64,000 bases of DNA from Luzula sylvatica (Eukaryota > Streptophyta > Magnoliopsida > Poales > Juncaceae), in assembly GCA_946800325.1 (NCBI GenBank), contig OX326958.1, forward strand, positions 71,049,264-71,113,263. The letters are read 5' to 3'. Below, one piece after another: positions 36,401 to 48,960 of the stretch. The notes beneath the pieces were generated by a model. That model worked only from the letters and a program-made list of their open reading frames with translations, had not been told where the DNA came from and made no database searches. The first letter of the stretch is position 1; each line of letters begins with the position of its first letter. The translations under genes were made by a program, and so were the position numbers.

Positions 36401-39400
36401 TAATTCAAGATGAAATTACAAAAAAAAATGTATTTTTTGTTAATTCGGGCTCAAAATACATAATTTTCGAAATTCGGCGGCATTGCTGCAATCCTCTCGT
36501 CGAGGCGAGCGATTTTGATATCAAGATCGTGCCATTTGGAGAAAGTATGAGAAAGTTCAATGATATAATGTTCAAATTCAATAATTCATGATGAAATTAC
36601 AAAAAAAACTGTATTTTCTGTTAATTCGGTTTCAAAATACATAATTTTCCAAATTCGTTCGCGCTGCTGTATTTCTCTCGCCGGGGCTAGTGATTTTGAT
36701 ATAAAAATCGTCCCATTTGGAGAAAGATTGAGAAACCTACAATTGGACAATCTTCATATTCAATAATTCAAGATGAAATTACAAAAAAACATGTATTTTT
36801 TGTTAATTCGGGCTCAAAGTATATAATTTTCGAAATTCGGCCGCGTTGCTGCATTCCTGTCGTCGAAGCGAGCGATTTTGATATCAAGATCGTGCCATTT
36901 GGAGAAAGTATGAGAAAGTTACAATGTGATAATCTTCATATTCTATAATTCATGATGAAATTACCAAAAAAACTGTATTTTCTGTTAATTCGGTTTCAAA
37001 ATACATAATTTCATAAATTCGTTCGCGCTGCTGTATTTCTCTCGCCGGGGCGAGCGATTTTGATATAAAAATCGTGCCATTTGGAGAAAGATTGAGAAAC
37101 CTACAATTGGACAATCTCCATATTCAATAATTCAAGATGAAATTACAAAAAAAAATGTATGTTTTGTTAATTCGGGCTCAAAATACATAATTTTCGAAAT
37201 TCGGCCGCGATGCTGCAATCCTCTCGTCGAGGCGAGCGATTTTGATATCAAGATCGTGCCATTTGGAGAAAGTATGAGAAAGTTCAATGATATAATGTTC
37301 AAATTCAATAATTCATGATGAAATTACAAAAAAAACTGTATTTTCTGTTAATTCGGTTTCAAAATACATAATTTCCCAAATTCGTTCGCGCTGCTGTATT
37401 TCTCTCGCCGGGGCGAGTGATTTTGATATAAAAATCGTCCCATTTGGAGAAAGATTGAGAAACCTACAATTGGACAATCTTCATATTCAATAATTCAAGA
37501 TGAAATTACAAAAAAACCTGTATTTTTTGTTAATTCGGGCTCAAAATATATTATTTCCCAAATTCGTTCGCGCTGCTGTATTTCTCTCGCCGGGGCGAGC
37601 GATTTTGATATAAAAATCGTCCCATTTGGAGAAAGATTGAGAAACCTACAATTGGACAATCTTCATATTCAATAATTCAAGATGAAATGACAAAAAAACC
37701 TGTATTTTTTGTTAATTCGGGCTCAAAATACATAATTTTCGAAATTCGGCCGCGAGGCTGCATTCCTCTCGTCGAGCCGAGCGATTTTGATATGAAGATC
37801 GTGCCATTTGGAGAAAGTATGAGAAAGTTACAATGTGATAATCTTCAAATTCAATAATTCATGATGAAATTACCAAAAAAACTGTATTTTATGTTAATTC
37901 GGTTTCAAAATACATAATTTCCCAAATTCGTTCGCGCTGCTGTATTTCTCTCGTCGGGGCGAGTGATTTTGATATAAAAATCGTCCCATTTGGAGAAATA
38001 TTGAGAAACCTACAATTGGACAATCTTCATATTCAATAATTCAAGATGAAATTACAAAAAAACCTGTATTTTTTGTTAATTCGGGCTCAAAATACATAAT
38101 TTCCGAAATTCGGCCGCGCAGCTGCATTCCTCTCGTCGAGGCGAGCGATTTTGATATGAAGATCGTGCCATTTGGAGAAAGTATGAGAAAGTTACAATGT
38201 GATAATCTTCATATTCTATAATTCATGATGAAATTACCAAAAAAACTGTATTTTCTGTTAATTCGGTTTCAAAATACATAATTTCCCAAATTCGTTCGCG
38301 TTGCTGTATTTCTCTCGCCGGGGCGACCGATTTTGATATAAAAATCGTGCCATTTGGAGAAAGATTGAGAAACCTACAATTGGACAATCTTCATATTCAA
38401 TAATTCAAGATGAAATTACAAAAAAAAATGTATTTTTTGTTAATTCGGGCTCAAAATACATAATTTTCGAAATTCGGCCGCTTTGCTGCAATCCTCTCGT
38501 CGAGGCGAGCGATTTTGATATCAAGATCGTGCCATTTGGAGAAAGTATGAGAAAGTTCAATGATATAATGTTCAAATTCAATAATTCATGATGAAATTAC
38601 AAAAAAAACTGTATTTTCTGTTAATTCGGTTTCAAAATACATAATTTTCCAAATTCGTTCGCGCTGCTGTATTTCTCTCGCCGGGGCGAGTGATTTTGAT
38701 ATAAAAATCGTCCCATTTGGAGAAAGATTGAGAAACCTACAATTGGACAATCTTCATATTCAATAATTCAAGATGAAATTACAAAAAAACCTGTATTTTT
38801 TGTTAACTCGGGCTAAAAATATATTATTTCCCAAATTCGTTCGCGCTGCTGTATTTCTCTCGCCGGGGCGAGCGATTTTGATATAAAAATCGTCCCATTT
38901 GGAGAAAGATTGAGAAACCTACAATTGGACAATCTTCATATTCAATAATTCAAGATGAAATTACAAAAAAACATGTATTTTTTGTTAATTCGGGCTCAAA
39001 GTACATAATTTTCGAAATTCGGCCGCGTTGCTGCATTCCTCTCGTCGAAGCGAGCGATTTTGATATCAAGATCGTGCCATTTGGAGAAAGTTACAATGTG
39101 ATAATCTTCATATTCTATAATTCATGATGAAATTACCAAAAAAACTGTATTTTCTGTTAATTCGGTTTCAAAATACATAATTTCCCAAATTCGTTCACGC
39201 TGCTGTATTTCTCTCGCCGGGGCGAGCGATTTTGATATAAAAATCGTGCCATTTGGAGAAAGATTGAGAAACCTACAATTGGACAATCTTCATATTCAAT
39301 AATTCAAGATGAAATTACAAAAAAAAATGTATTTTTTGTTAATTCGGGCTCAAAATACATAATTTTCGAAATTCGGCCGCGTTGCTGCAATCCTCTCGTC

Positions 39401-41920
39401 GAGGCGAGCGATTTTGATATCAAGATCGTGCCATTTGGAGAAAGTATGAGAAAGTTCAATGATATAATGTTCAAATTCAATAATTCATGATGAAATTACA
39501 AAAAAAACTGTATTTTCTGTTAATTCGGTTTCAAAATACATAATTTCCCAAATTCGTTCGCGCTGCTGTATTTCTCTCGCCGGCGCGAGTGATTTTGATA
39601 TAAAAATCGTCCCATTTGGAGAAAGATTGAGAAACCTACAATTGGACAATCTTCATATTCAATAATTCAAGATGAAATTACAAAAAAACCTGTATTTTTT
39701 GTTAATTCGGGCTCAAAATATATTATTTCCCAAATTCGTTCGCGCTGCTGTATTTCTCTCGCCGGGGCGAGCGATTTTGATATAAAAATCGTCCCATTTG
39801 GAGAAAGATTGAGAAACCTACAATTGGACAATCTTCATATTCAATAATTCAAGATGAAATGACAAAAAAACCTGTATTTTTTGTTAATTCGGGCTCAAAA
39901 TACATAATTTTCGAAATTCGGCCGCGAGGCTGCATTCCTCTCGTCGAGCCGAGCGATTTTGATATGAAGATCGTGCCATTTGGAGAAAGTATGAGAAAGT
40001 TACAATGTGATAATCTTCAAATTCAATAATTCATGATGAAATTACCAAAAAAACTGTATTTTATGTTAATTCGGTTTCAAAATACATAATTTCCCAAATT
40101 CGTTCGCGCTGCTGTATTTCTCTCGTCGGGGCGAGTGATTTTGATATAAAAATCGTCCCATTTGGAGAAATATTGAGAAACCTACAATTGGACAATCTTC
40201 ATATTCAATAATTCAAGATGAAATTACAAAAAAACCTGTATTTTTTGTTAATTCGGGCTCAAAATACATAATTTCCGAAATTCGTTCGCGCTGCTGTATT
40301 TCTCTCGCCGGGGCGAGTGATTTTGATATAAAAATCGTCCCATTTGGAGAAAGATTGCGAAACCTACAATTGGACAATCTTCATATTCAATAATTCAAGA
40401 TGAAATTACAAAAAAAACTGTATTTTTTGTTAATTCGGGCTCAAAATACATAATTTTCGAAATTCGGCCACGGTGCTGCATTCCTCTCGTCGAGGCGAGC
40501 GATTTTGATATGAAGATCGTGCCATTTGGAGAAAGTATGAGAAAGTTACAATGTGATAATCTTCATATTCTATAATTCATGATGAAATTACCAAAAAAAC
40601 TGTATTTTCTGTTAATTCGGTTTCAAAATACATAATTTCCCAAATTCGTTCGCGCTGCTGTATTTCTCTCGCCGGGGCGAGCGATTTTGATATAAAAATC
40701 GTGTCATTTGGAGAAAGATTGAGAAACCTACAATTGGACAATCTTCATATTCAATAATTCAAGATGAAATTACAAAAAAAAATGTATTTTTTGTTAATTC
40801 GGGCTCAAAATACATAATTTTCGAAATTCGGCCGCGCTGCTGCATTCCTCTCGTCGAGGCGAGCGATTTTGATATGAAGATCGTGCCATTTGGAGAAAGT
40901 ATGAGAAAGTTACAATGTGATAATCTTCATATTCTATAATTCATGATGAAATTACAAAAAAAACTGTATTTTTTGTTAATTCGGGCTCAAAATACATAAT
41001 TTTCGAAATTCGGCTGCGCTGCTGCATTCCTCTCGCCGGGGCGAGCGATTTTGATATGAAGATCGTGCCATTTGGAGAAAGTATGAGAAAGTTACAATGA
41101 TATAATGTTCAAATTCAATAATTCATGATGAAATTACCAAAAAAACTGTATTTTCTGTTAATTCGGTTTCAAAATACATAATTTCCCAAATTCGTTCACG
41201 CTGCTGTATTTCTCTCGCCGGGGCGAGTGATTTTGATATAAAAATCGTCCCATTTGGAGAAAGATTGAGAAACCTACAATTGGACAATCTTCATATTCAA
41301 TAATTCAAGATGAAATTACAAAAAAACCTGTATTTTTTGTTAATTCGGGCTCAAAATACATAATTTTCGAATTTCGGCCGCGCTGCATCATTCCTCTCGT
41401 CGAGGCGAGCGATTTTGATATGAAGATCGTGCCATTTGGAGAAAGTATGAGAAAGTTACAATGTGATAATCTACATATTCTATAATTCATGATGAAATTA
41501 CAAAAAAAACTGTATTTTTTGTTAATTCGGGCTAAAAATACATAATTTTCCAAATTTGGCCGCGATGCTGCATTCCTCTCGCCGGGGCGAGCGATTTTGA
41601 TATGAAGATCGTGCCATTTGGAGAAAGTATGAGAAAGTTACAATGATATAATGTTCAAATTCAATAATTCATGATGAAATTACCAAAAAAACTGTATTTT
41701 CTGTTAATTCGGTTTCAAAATACATAATTTCCCAAATTCGTTCGCGCTGCTGTATTTCTCTCGCCGGGGCGAGTGATTTTGATATAAAAATCATCCCATT
41801 TGGAGAAAGATTGAGAAACCTACAATTGGACAATCTTCATATTCAATAATTCAAGATGAAATTACAAAAAAACCTGTATTTTTTGTTAATTCGGGCTCAA
41901 AATACATAATTTTCGAAATT
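36401..41920. repeat. HOR block: 12-monomer unit of 2182 bp, copies from 36780 and 38962
   Basis: ACATGTATTTTTTG with CTCAAAGTA recurs 2182 bp apart (36791 and 38973), followed by GTCGAAGCGAGCG, GCTGCAATCC, the mutated TATATTATTTCCC chimera and GATGAAATGAC (37681 and 39853). From there the distance is 2172 bp because copy 2 has a 10-bp deletion near 39088. The copies separate near 38101 and 40273. Copy 1 there has a C1-like junction (AATTTCCGAAATTCGG) carrying an A core, and copy 2 has the usual C1 monomer. The tail from about 40.8 to 41.9 kb is A/B satellite with ATTTCGGCCGCGCTGCATC near 41370. Confidence 0.8.
39082..39094. other. 10-bp slippage deletion in an A monomer
   Basis: Other monomers read GGAGAAAGTATGAGAAAGTTAC. 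This one reads GGAGAAAGTTAC. Ten bases between two GAGAAAGT copies are gone with one copy of the direct repeat, as expected of replication slippage or microhomology deletion. It accounts for the 2172 bp (instead of 2182 bp) spacing between the GATGAAATGAC monomers at 37681 and 39853. Confidence 0.9.
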
Positions 41921-44900
41921 CGGTCGCGTGGCTGCATTCCTCTCGTCGAGCCGAGCGATTTTGATATGAAGATCGTGCCATTTGGAGAAAGTATGAGAAA
42001 GTTACAATGTGATAATCTTCAAATTCAATAATTCATGATGAAATTACCAAAAAAACTGTATTTTATGTTAATTCGGTTTCAAAATACATAATTTCCCAAA
42101 TTCGTTCGCGCTGCTGTATTTCTCTCGTCGGGGCGAGTGATTTTGATATAAAAATCGTCCCATTTGGAGAAAGATTGAGAAACCTACAATTGGACAATCT
42201 TCATATTCAATAATTCAAGATGAAATTACAAAAAAACCTGTATTTTTTGTTAATTCGGGCTCAAAATATATAATTTCCCAAATTCGTTCGCGCTGCTGTA
42301 TTTCTCTCGCGCGGGGCGAGCGATTTTGATATAAAAATCGTCCCATTTGGAGAAAGATTGAGAAACCTACAATTGGACAATCTTCATATTCAATAATTCA
42401 AGATGAAATTACAAAAAAAACTGTATTTTTTGTTAATTCGGGCTCAAAATACATAATTTTCGAAATTCGGCCGCGTTGCTGCATTCCTCTCGTCGAGTCG
42501 AGCGATTTTGATATGAAGATCGTGCCATTTGGAGAAAGAATGAGAAAGTTACAATGTGATAATCTTCATATTCTATAATTCATGATGAAATTACAAAAAA
42601 AACTGTATTTTTTGTTAATTCGGGCTCAAAATACATAATTTTCGAAATTCGGCCGCGGGGCTGCATTCCTCTCGCCGGGGCGAGCGATTTTGATATGAAG
42701 ATCGTGCCATTTGGAGAAAGTATGAGAAAGTTACAATGATATAATGTTCAAATTCAATAATTCATGATGAAATTACCAAAAAAACTGTATTTTCTGTTAA
42801 TTCGGTTTCAAAATACATAATTTCCCAAATTCGTTCGCGCTGCTGTATTTCTCTCGCCGGGGCGAGTGATTTTTATATAAAAATCGTCTCATTTGGAGAA
42901 AGATTGAGAAACCTACAATTGGACAATCTTCATATTCAATAATTCAAGATGAAATGACAAAAAAACCTGTATTTTTTGTTAATTCGGGCTCAAAATACAT
43001 AATTTTCGAAATTCGGTCGCGAGGCTGCATTCCTCTCGTCGAGCCGAGCGATTTTGATATGAAGATCGTGCCATTTGGAGAAAGTATGAGAAAGTTACAA
43101 TGTGATAATCTTCAAATTCAATAATTCATGATGAAATTACCAAAAAAACTGTATTTTATGTTAATTCGGTTTCAAAATACATAATTTCCCAAATTCATTC
43201 GCGCTGCTGTATTTCTCTCGTCGGGGCGAGTGATTTTGATATAAAATTCGTCCCATTTGGAGAAAGATTGAGAAACCTACAATTGGACAATCTTCATATT
43301 CAATAATTCAAGATGAAATTACAAAAAAACCTGTATTTTTTGTTAATTCGGGCTCAAAATACATAATTTCCGAAATTCGTTCGCGCTGCTGTATTTGTCT
43401 CGCCGGGGCGAGTGATTTTGATATAAAAATCGTCCCATTTGGAGAAAGATTGAGAAACCTACAATTGGACAATCTTCATATTCAATAATTCAAGATAAAA
43501 TTACAAAAAAAAACTGTATTTTTTGTTAATTCGGGCTCAAAATACATAATTTTCGAAATTCGGCCACGTTGCTGCATTCCTCTCGTCGAGACGAGCGATT
43601 TTGATATGAAGATCGTGCCATTTGGAGAAAGTATGAGAAAGTTACAATGTGATAATCTTCATATTCTATAATTCATGATGAAATTACCAAAAAAACTGTA
43701 TTTTCTGTTAATTCGGTTTCAAAATACATAATTTCCCAAATTCGTTCGCGCTGCTGTATTTCTCTCGCCGGGGCGAGCGATTTTGATATAAAAATCGTGC
43801 CATTTGGAGAAAGATTGAGAAACCTACAATTGGACAATCTTCATATTCAATAATTCAAGATGAAATTACAAAAAAAAATGTATATTTTGTTAATTCGGGC
43901 TCAAAATACATAATTTTCGAAATTCGGACGCGCTGCTACATTCCTCTCGTCGAGACGAGCGATTTTGATATGAAGATCGTGCCATTTGGAGAAAGTATGA
44001 GAAAGTTACAATGTGATAATCTTCAAATTCAATAATTCATGATGAAATTACCAAAAAAACTGTATTTTATGTTAATTCGGTTTCAAAATACATAATTTCC
44101 CAAATTCGTTCGCGCTGCTGTATTTCTCTCGTCGGGGCGAGTGATTTTGATATAAAAATCGTCCCATTCGGAGAAATATTGAGAAACCTACAATTGGACA
44201 ATCTTCATATTCAATAATTCAAGATGAAATTACAAACAAACCTGTATTTTTTGTTAATTCGGGCTCAAAATACATAATTTCCGAAATTCGTTCGCGCTGC
44301 TGTATTTCTCTCGCCGGGGCGAGTGATTTTGATATAAAAATCGTCCCATTTGGAGAAAGATTGAGAAACCTACAATTGGACAATCTTCATATTCAATAAT
44401 TCAAGATGAAATTACAAAAAAAACTGTATTTTTTGTTAATTCGGGCTCAAAATACATAATTTTCGAAATTCGGCCACGTTGCTGCATTCCTCTCGTCGAG
44501 GCGAGCGATTTTGATATGAAGATCATGCCATTTGGAGAAAGTATGAGAAAGTTACAATGTGATAATCTTCATATTCTATAATTCATGATGAAATTACCAA
44601 AAAAACTGTATTTTCTGTTAATTCGGTTTCAAAATACATAATTTCCCAAATTCGTTCGCGCTGCTGTATTTCTCTCGCCGGGGCGAGCGATTTTGATATG
44701 AAGATCGTGCCATTTGGAGAAAGTATGAGAAAGTTACAATGTGATAATCTACATATTCTATAATTCATGATGAAATTACAAAAAAAACTGTATTTTTTGT
44801 TAATTCGGGCTCAAAATACATAATTTTCGAAATTTGGCCGCGCTGCTGCATTCTTCTCGCCGGGGCGAGCGATTTTGATATGAAGATCGTGCCATTTGGA

Positions 44901-45562
44901 TAAAGTATGAGAAAGTTACAATGATATAATGTTCAAATTCAATAATTCATGATGAAATTACCAAAAAAACTGTATTTTCTGTTAATTCGGTTTCAAAATA
45001 CATAATTTCCCAAATTCGTTCGCGCTGCTGTATTTCTCTCGCCGGGGCGAGTGATTTTGATATAAAAATCGTCCCATTTGGAGAAAGATTGAGAAACCTA
45101 CAATTGGACAATCTTCATATTCAATAATTCAAGATGAAATTACAAAAAAACCTGTATTTTTTGTTAATTCGGGCTCAAAATACATAATTTTCGAAATTCG
45201 GCCGCGTTGCTGCATTCCTCTCGTCGAGGCGAGCGATTTTGATATGAAGATCGTGCCATTTGGAGAAAGTATGAGAAAGTTACAATGTGATAATCTTCAT
45301 ATTCTATAATTCATGATGAAATTACCAAAAAAACTGTATTTTCTGTTAATTCGGTTTCAAAATACATAATTTCCCAAATTCGTTCGCGCTGCTGTATTTC
45401 TCTCGCCGGGGCGAGCGATTTTGATATAAAAATCGTCCCATTTGGAGAAAGATTGAGAAACCTACAATTGGACAATCTTCATATTCAATAATTCAAGATG
45501 AAATTACAAAAAAACCTGTATTTTTTGTTAATTCGGGCTCAAAATACATAATTTTCGAAATT
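41921..45562. repeat. 20-monomer HOR (~3641 bp), copy 1, right part replaced by block-26.9k type monomers
   Basis: CGGTCGCGTGGCTGC occurs at 41921 and 45563. The first ~2 kb of each copy shares GTCGAGTCGAGCG, the TCGCCGGGGCGAG A monomer, GATGAAATGAC (42948 and 46588), CGGTCGCGAGGCTGC, AAGATAAAATTAC, GTCGAGACGAGCG and AATGTATATTTTG. From about 44.0 to 45.1 kb this copy instead carries CCATTCGGAGAAATATTG, CATTCTTCTCGCC and TTGGATAAAG, the private markers of the 26.9-36.4 kb block. A one-base insertion near 42310 (CTCGCGCGGGGCGAG) breaks the core dyad of one chimera. Confidence 0.8.
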
Positions 45563-46587
45563 CGGTCGCGTGGCTGCATTCCTCTCGTCGAGCCGAGCGA
45601 TTTTGATATGAAGATCGTGCCATTTGGAGAAAGTATGAGAAAGTTACAATGTGATAATCTTCAAATTCAATAATTCATGATGAAATTACCAAAAAAACTG
45701 TATTTTATGTTAATTCGGTTTCAAAATACATAATTTCCCAAATTCGTTCGCGCTGCTGTATTTCTCTCGTCGGGGCGAGTGATTTTGATATAAAAATCGT
45801 CCCATTTGGAGAAAGATTGAGAAACCTACAATTGGACAATCTTCATATTCAATAATTCAGGATGAAATTACAAAAAAACCTGTATTTTTTGTTAATTCGG
45901 GCTCAAAATATATAATTTCCGAAATTCGTTCGCGCTGCTGTATTTCTCTCGCCGGGGCGAGCGATTTTGATATAAAAATCGTCCCATTTGGAGAAAGATT
46001 GAGAAACCTACAATTGGACAATCTTCATATTCAATAATTCAAGATGAAATTACAAAAAAAACTGTATTTTTTGTTAATCGGGCTCAAAATACATAATTTT
46101 CGAAATTCGGCCGCGTTGCTGCATTCCTCTCGTCGAGTCGAGCGATTTTGATATGAAGATCGTGCCATTTGGAGAAAGTATGAGAAAGTTACAATGTGAT
46201 AATCTTCATATTCTATAATTCATGATGAAATTACAAAAAAAACTGTATTTTTTGTTAATTCGGGCTCAAAATACATAATTTTCGAAATTCGGCCGCGTTG
46301 CTGCATTCCTCTCGCCGGGGCGAGCGATTTTGATATGAAGATCGTGCCATTTGGAGAAAGTATGAGAAAGTTACAATGATATAATGTTCAAATTCAATAA
46401 TTCATGATGAAATTACCAAAAAAACTGTATTTTCTGTTAATTCGGTTTCAAAATACATAATTTCCCAAATTCGTTCGCGCTGCTGTATTTCTCTCGCCGG
46501 GGCGAGTGATTTTGATATAAAAATCGTCCCATTTGGAGAAAGATTGAGAAACCTACAATTGGACAATCTTCATATTCAATAATTCAA
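45563..46587. repeat. Start of 20-monomer HOR copy 2
   Basis: This repeats about 41921-42947 with small changes. TTGTTAATCGGGCTC near 46077 has lost one T, and the core dinucleotide is TT near 46296 where copy 1 has GG near 42655. It leads without a break into the 13-monomer pair that follows. Confidence 0.78.
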
Positions 46588-48954
46588 GATGAAATGACAA
46601 AAAAACCTGTATTTTTTGTTAATTCGGGCTCAAAATACATAATTTTCGAAATTCGGTCGCGAGGCTGCATTCCTCTCGTCGAGCCGAGCGATTTTGATAT
46701 GAAGATCGTGCCATTTGGAGAAAGTATGAGAAAGTTACAATGTGATAATCTTCAAATTCAATAATTCATGATGAAATTACCAAAAAAACTGTATTTTATG
46801 TTAATTCGGTTTCAAAATACATAATTTCCCAAATTCGTTCGCGCTGCTGTATTTCTATCGTCGGGGCGAGTGATTTTGATATAAAAATCGTCCCATTTGG
46901 AGAAAGATTGAGAAACCTACAATTGGACAATCTTCATATTCAATAATTCAAGATGAAATTACAAAAAAACCTGTATTTTTTGTTAATTCGGGCTCAAAAT
47001 ACATAATTTCCGAAATTCGTTCGCGCTGCTGTATTTCTCTCGCCGGGGCGAGTGATTTTGATATAAAAATCGTCCCATTTGGAGAAAGATTGAGAAACCT
47101 ACAATTGGACAATCTTCATATTCAATAATTCAAGATAAAATTACAAAAAAAACTGTATTTTTTGTTAATTCGGGCTCAAAATACATAATTTTCGAAATTC
47201 GGCCACGTTGCTGCATTCCTCTCGTCGAGACGAGCGATTTTGATATGAAGATCGTGCCATTTGGAGAAAGTATGAGAAAGTTACAATGTGATAATCTTCA
47301 TATTCTATAATTCATGATGAAATTACCATAAAAACTGTATTTTCTGTTAATTCGGTTTCAAAATACATAATTTCCCAAATTCGTTCGCGCTGTTGTATTT
47401 CTCTCGCCGGGGCGAGCGATTTTGATATAAAAATCGTGCCATTTGGAGAAAGATTGAGAAACCTACAATTGGACAATCTTCATATTCAATAAATCAAGAT
47501 GAAATTACAAAAAAAAATGTATATTTTGTTAATTCGGGCTCAAAATACATAATTTTCGAAATTCGGCAACGTTGCTGCATTCCTCTCGTCGAGCAGAGCG
47601 ATTTTGATATGAAGATCGTGCCATTTGGAGAAAGTATGAGAAAGTTACAATGATATAATGTTCAAATTCAATAATTCATGATGAAATTACCAAAAAAACT
47701 GTATTTTCTGTTAATTCGGTTTCAAAATACATAATTTCCCAAATTCGTTCGCGCTGCTGTATTTCTCTCGCCGGGGCGAGTGATTTTGATATAAAAATCG
47801 TCCCATTTGGAGAAAGATTGAGAAACCTACAATTGGACAATCTTCATATTCAATAATTCAAGATGAAATTACAAAAAAACCTGTATTTTTTGTTAATTCG
47901 GGCTCAAAATACATAATTTTCGAAATTCGGCCGCGCTGCTGCATTCCTCTCGTCGAGGCGAGCGATTTTGATATGAAGATCGTGCCATTTGGAGAAAGTA
48001 TGAGAAAGTTACAATGATATAATGTTCAAATTCAATAATTCATGATGAAATTACAAAAAAAACTGTATTTTCTGTTAATTCGGTTTCAAAATACATAATT
48101 TCCCAAATTCGTTCGCGCTGCTGTATTTCTCTCGCCGGGGCGAGTGATTTTGATATAAAAATCGTCCCATTTGGAGAAAGATTGAGAAACCTACAATTGG
48201 ACAATCTTCATATTCAATAATTCAAGATGAAATTACAAAAAAACCTGTATTTTTTGTTAATTCGGGCTCAAAATACATAATTTTCGAAATTCGGCCGTGC
48301 GGCTGCATTCCTCTCGTCGAGCCGAGCGATTTTTGATATGAAGATCGTGCCATTTGGAGAAAGTATGAGAAAGTTACAATGTGATAATCTTCAAATTCAA
48401 TAATTCATGATGAAATTACCAAAAAAACTGTATTTTATGTTAATTCGGTTTCAAAATACATAATTTCCCAAATTCGTTCGCGCTGCTGTATTTCTCTCGT
48501 CGGGGCGAGTGATTTTGATATAAAAATCGTCCCATTTGGAGAAAGATCGAGAAACCTACAATTGGACAATCTTCATATTCAATAATTCAAGATGAAATTA
48601 CAAAAAAACCTGTATTTTTTGTTAATTCGGGCTCAAAATATATAATTTCCCAAATTCGTTCGCGCTGCTGTATTTCTCTCGCCGGGGCGAGCGATTTTGA
48701 TATAAAAATCGTCCCATTTGGAGAAAGATTGAGAAACCTACTATTGGACAATCTTCATATTCAATAATTCAAGATGAAATTACAAAAAAAACTGTATTTT
48801 TTGTTAATTCGGGCTCAAAATACATAATTTTCGAAATTCGGCCGCCCTGCTGCATTCCTCTCGTCGAGTCGAGCGATTTTGATATGAATATCGTGCCATT
48901 TGGAGAAAGTATGAGAAAGTTACAATGTGATAATCTTCATATTCAATAATTCAA
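46588..48954. repeat. 2367 bp HOR (13 monomers), copy 1 of 2
   Basis: This starts with GATGAAATGAC and a CGGTCGCGAGGCTGC core. Markers shared with copy 2 are TTTCTATCGTCGG, AAGATAAAATTAC, GTCGAGACGAGCG, GCTGTTGTATTTC, CAATAAATCAAG, GGCCGTGCGGCTGC with an extra T in GATTTTTGATATG, CCTACTATTGG, and GGCCGCCCTGCTGC with GAATATCG. At its right end the expected two monomers before the next GATGAAATGAC are missing. Confidence 0.88.
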
Positions 48955-48960
48955 GATGAA
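48935..48960. other. Junction of a two-monomer (~364 bp) deletion
   Basis: An A end GATAATCTTCATATTC runs directly into the CAATAATTCAAGATGAAATGAC start. The parallel places in sister HORs (about 46200-46587 and 51300-51685) have two further monomers before GATGAAATGAC: an A with the TCGCCGGGGCGAG core and GATATAATG end, and a B. Loss of an even number of monomers keeps the A/B phase and the sequence in register, as expected of unequal exchange between homologous dimers. Confidence 0.8.

Noticed and set aside
47488..47494. AATAAA polyadenylation signal near 47490 and 49857
   Set aside because: It arises from one T-to-A change in a monomer end (CAATAAATCAAG) and was copied with the 2367 bp HOR. 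There is no transcript or gene context.
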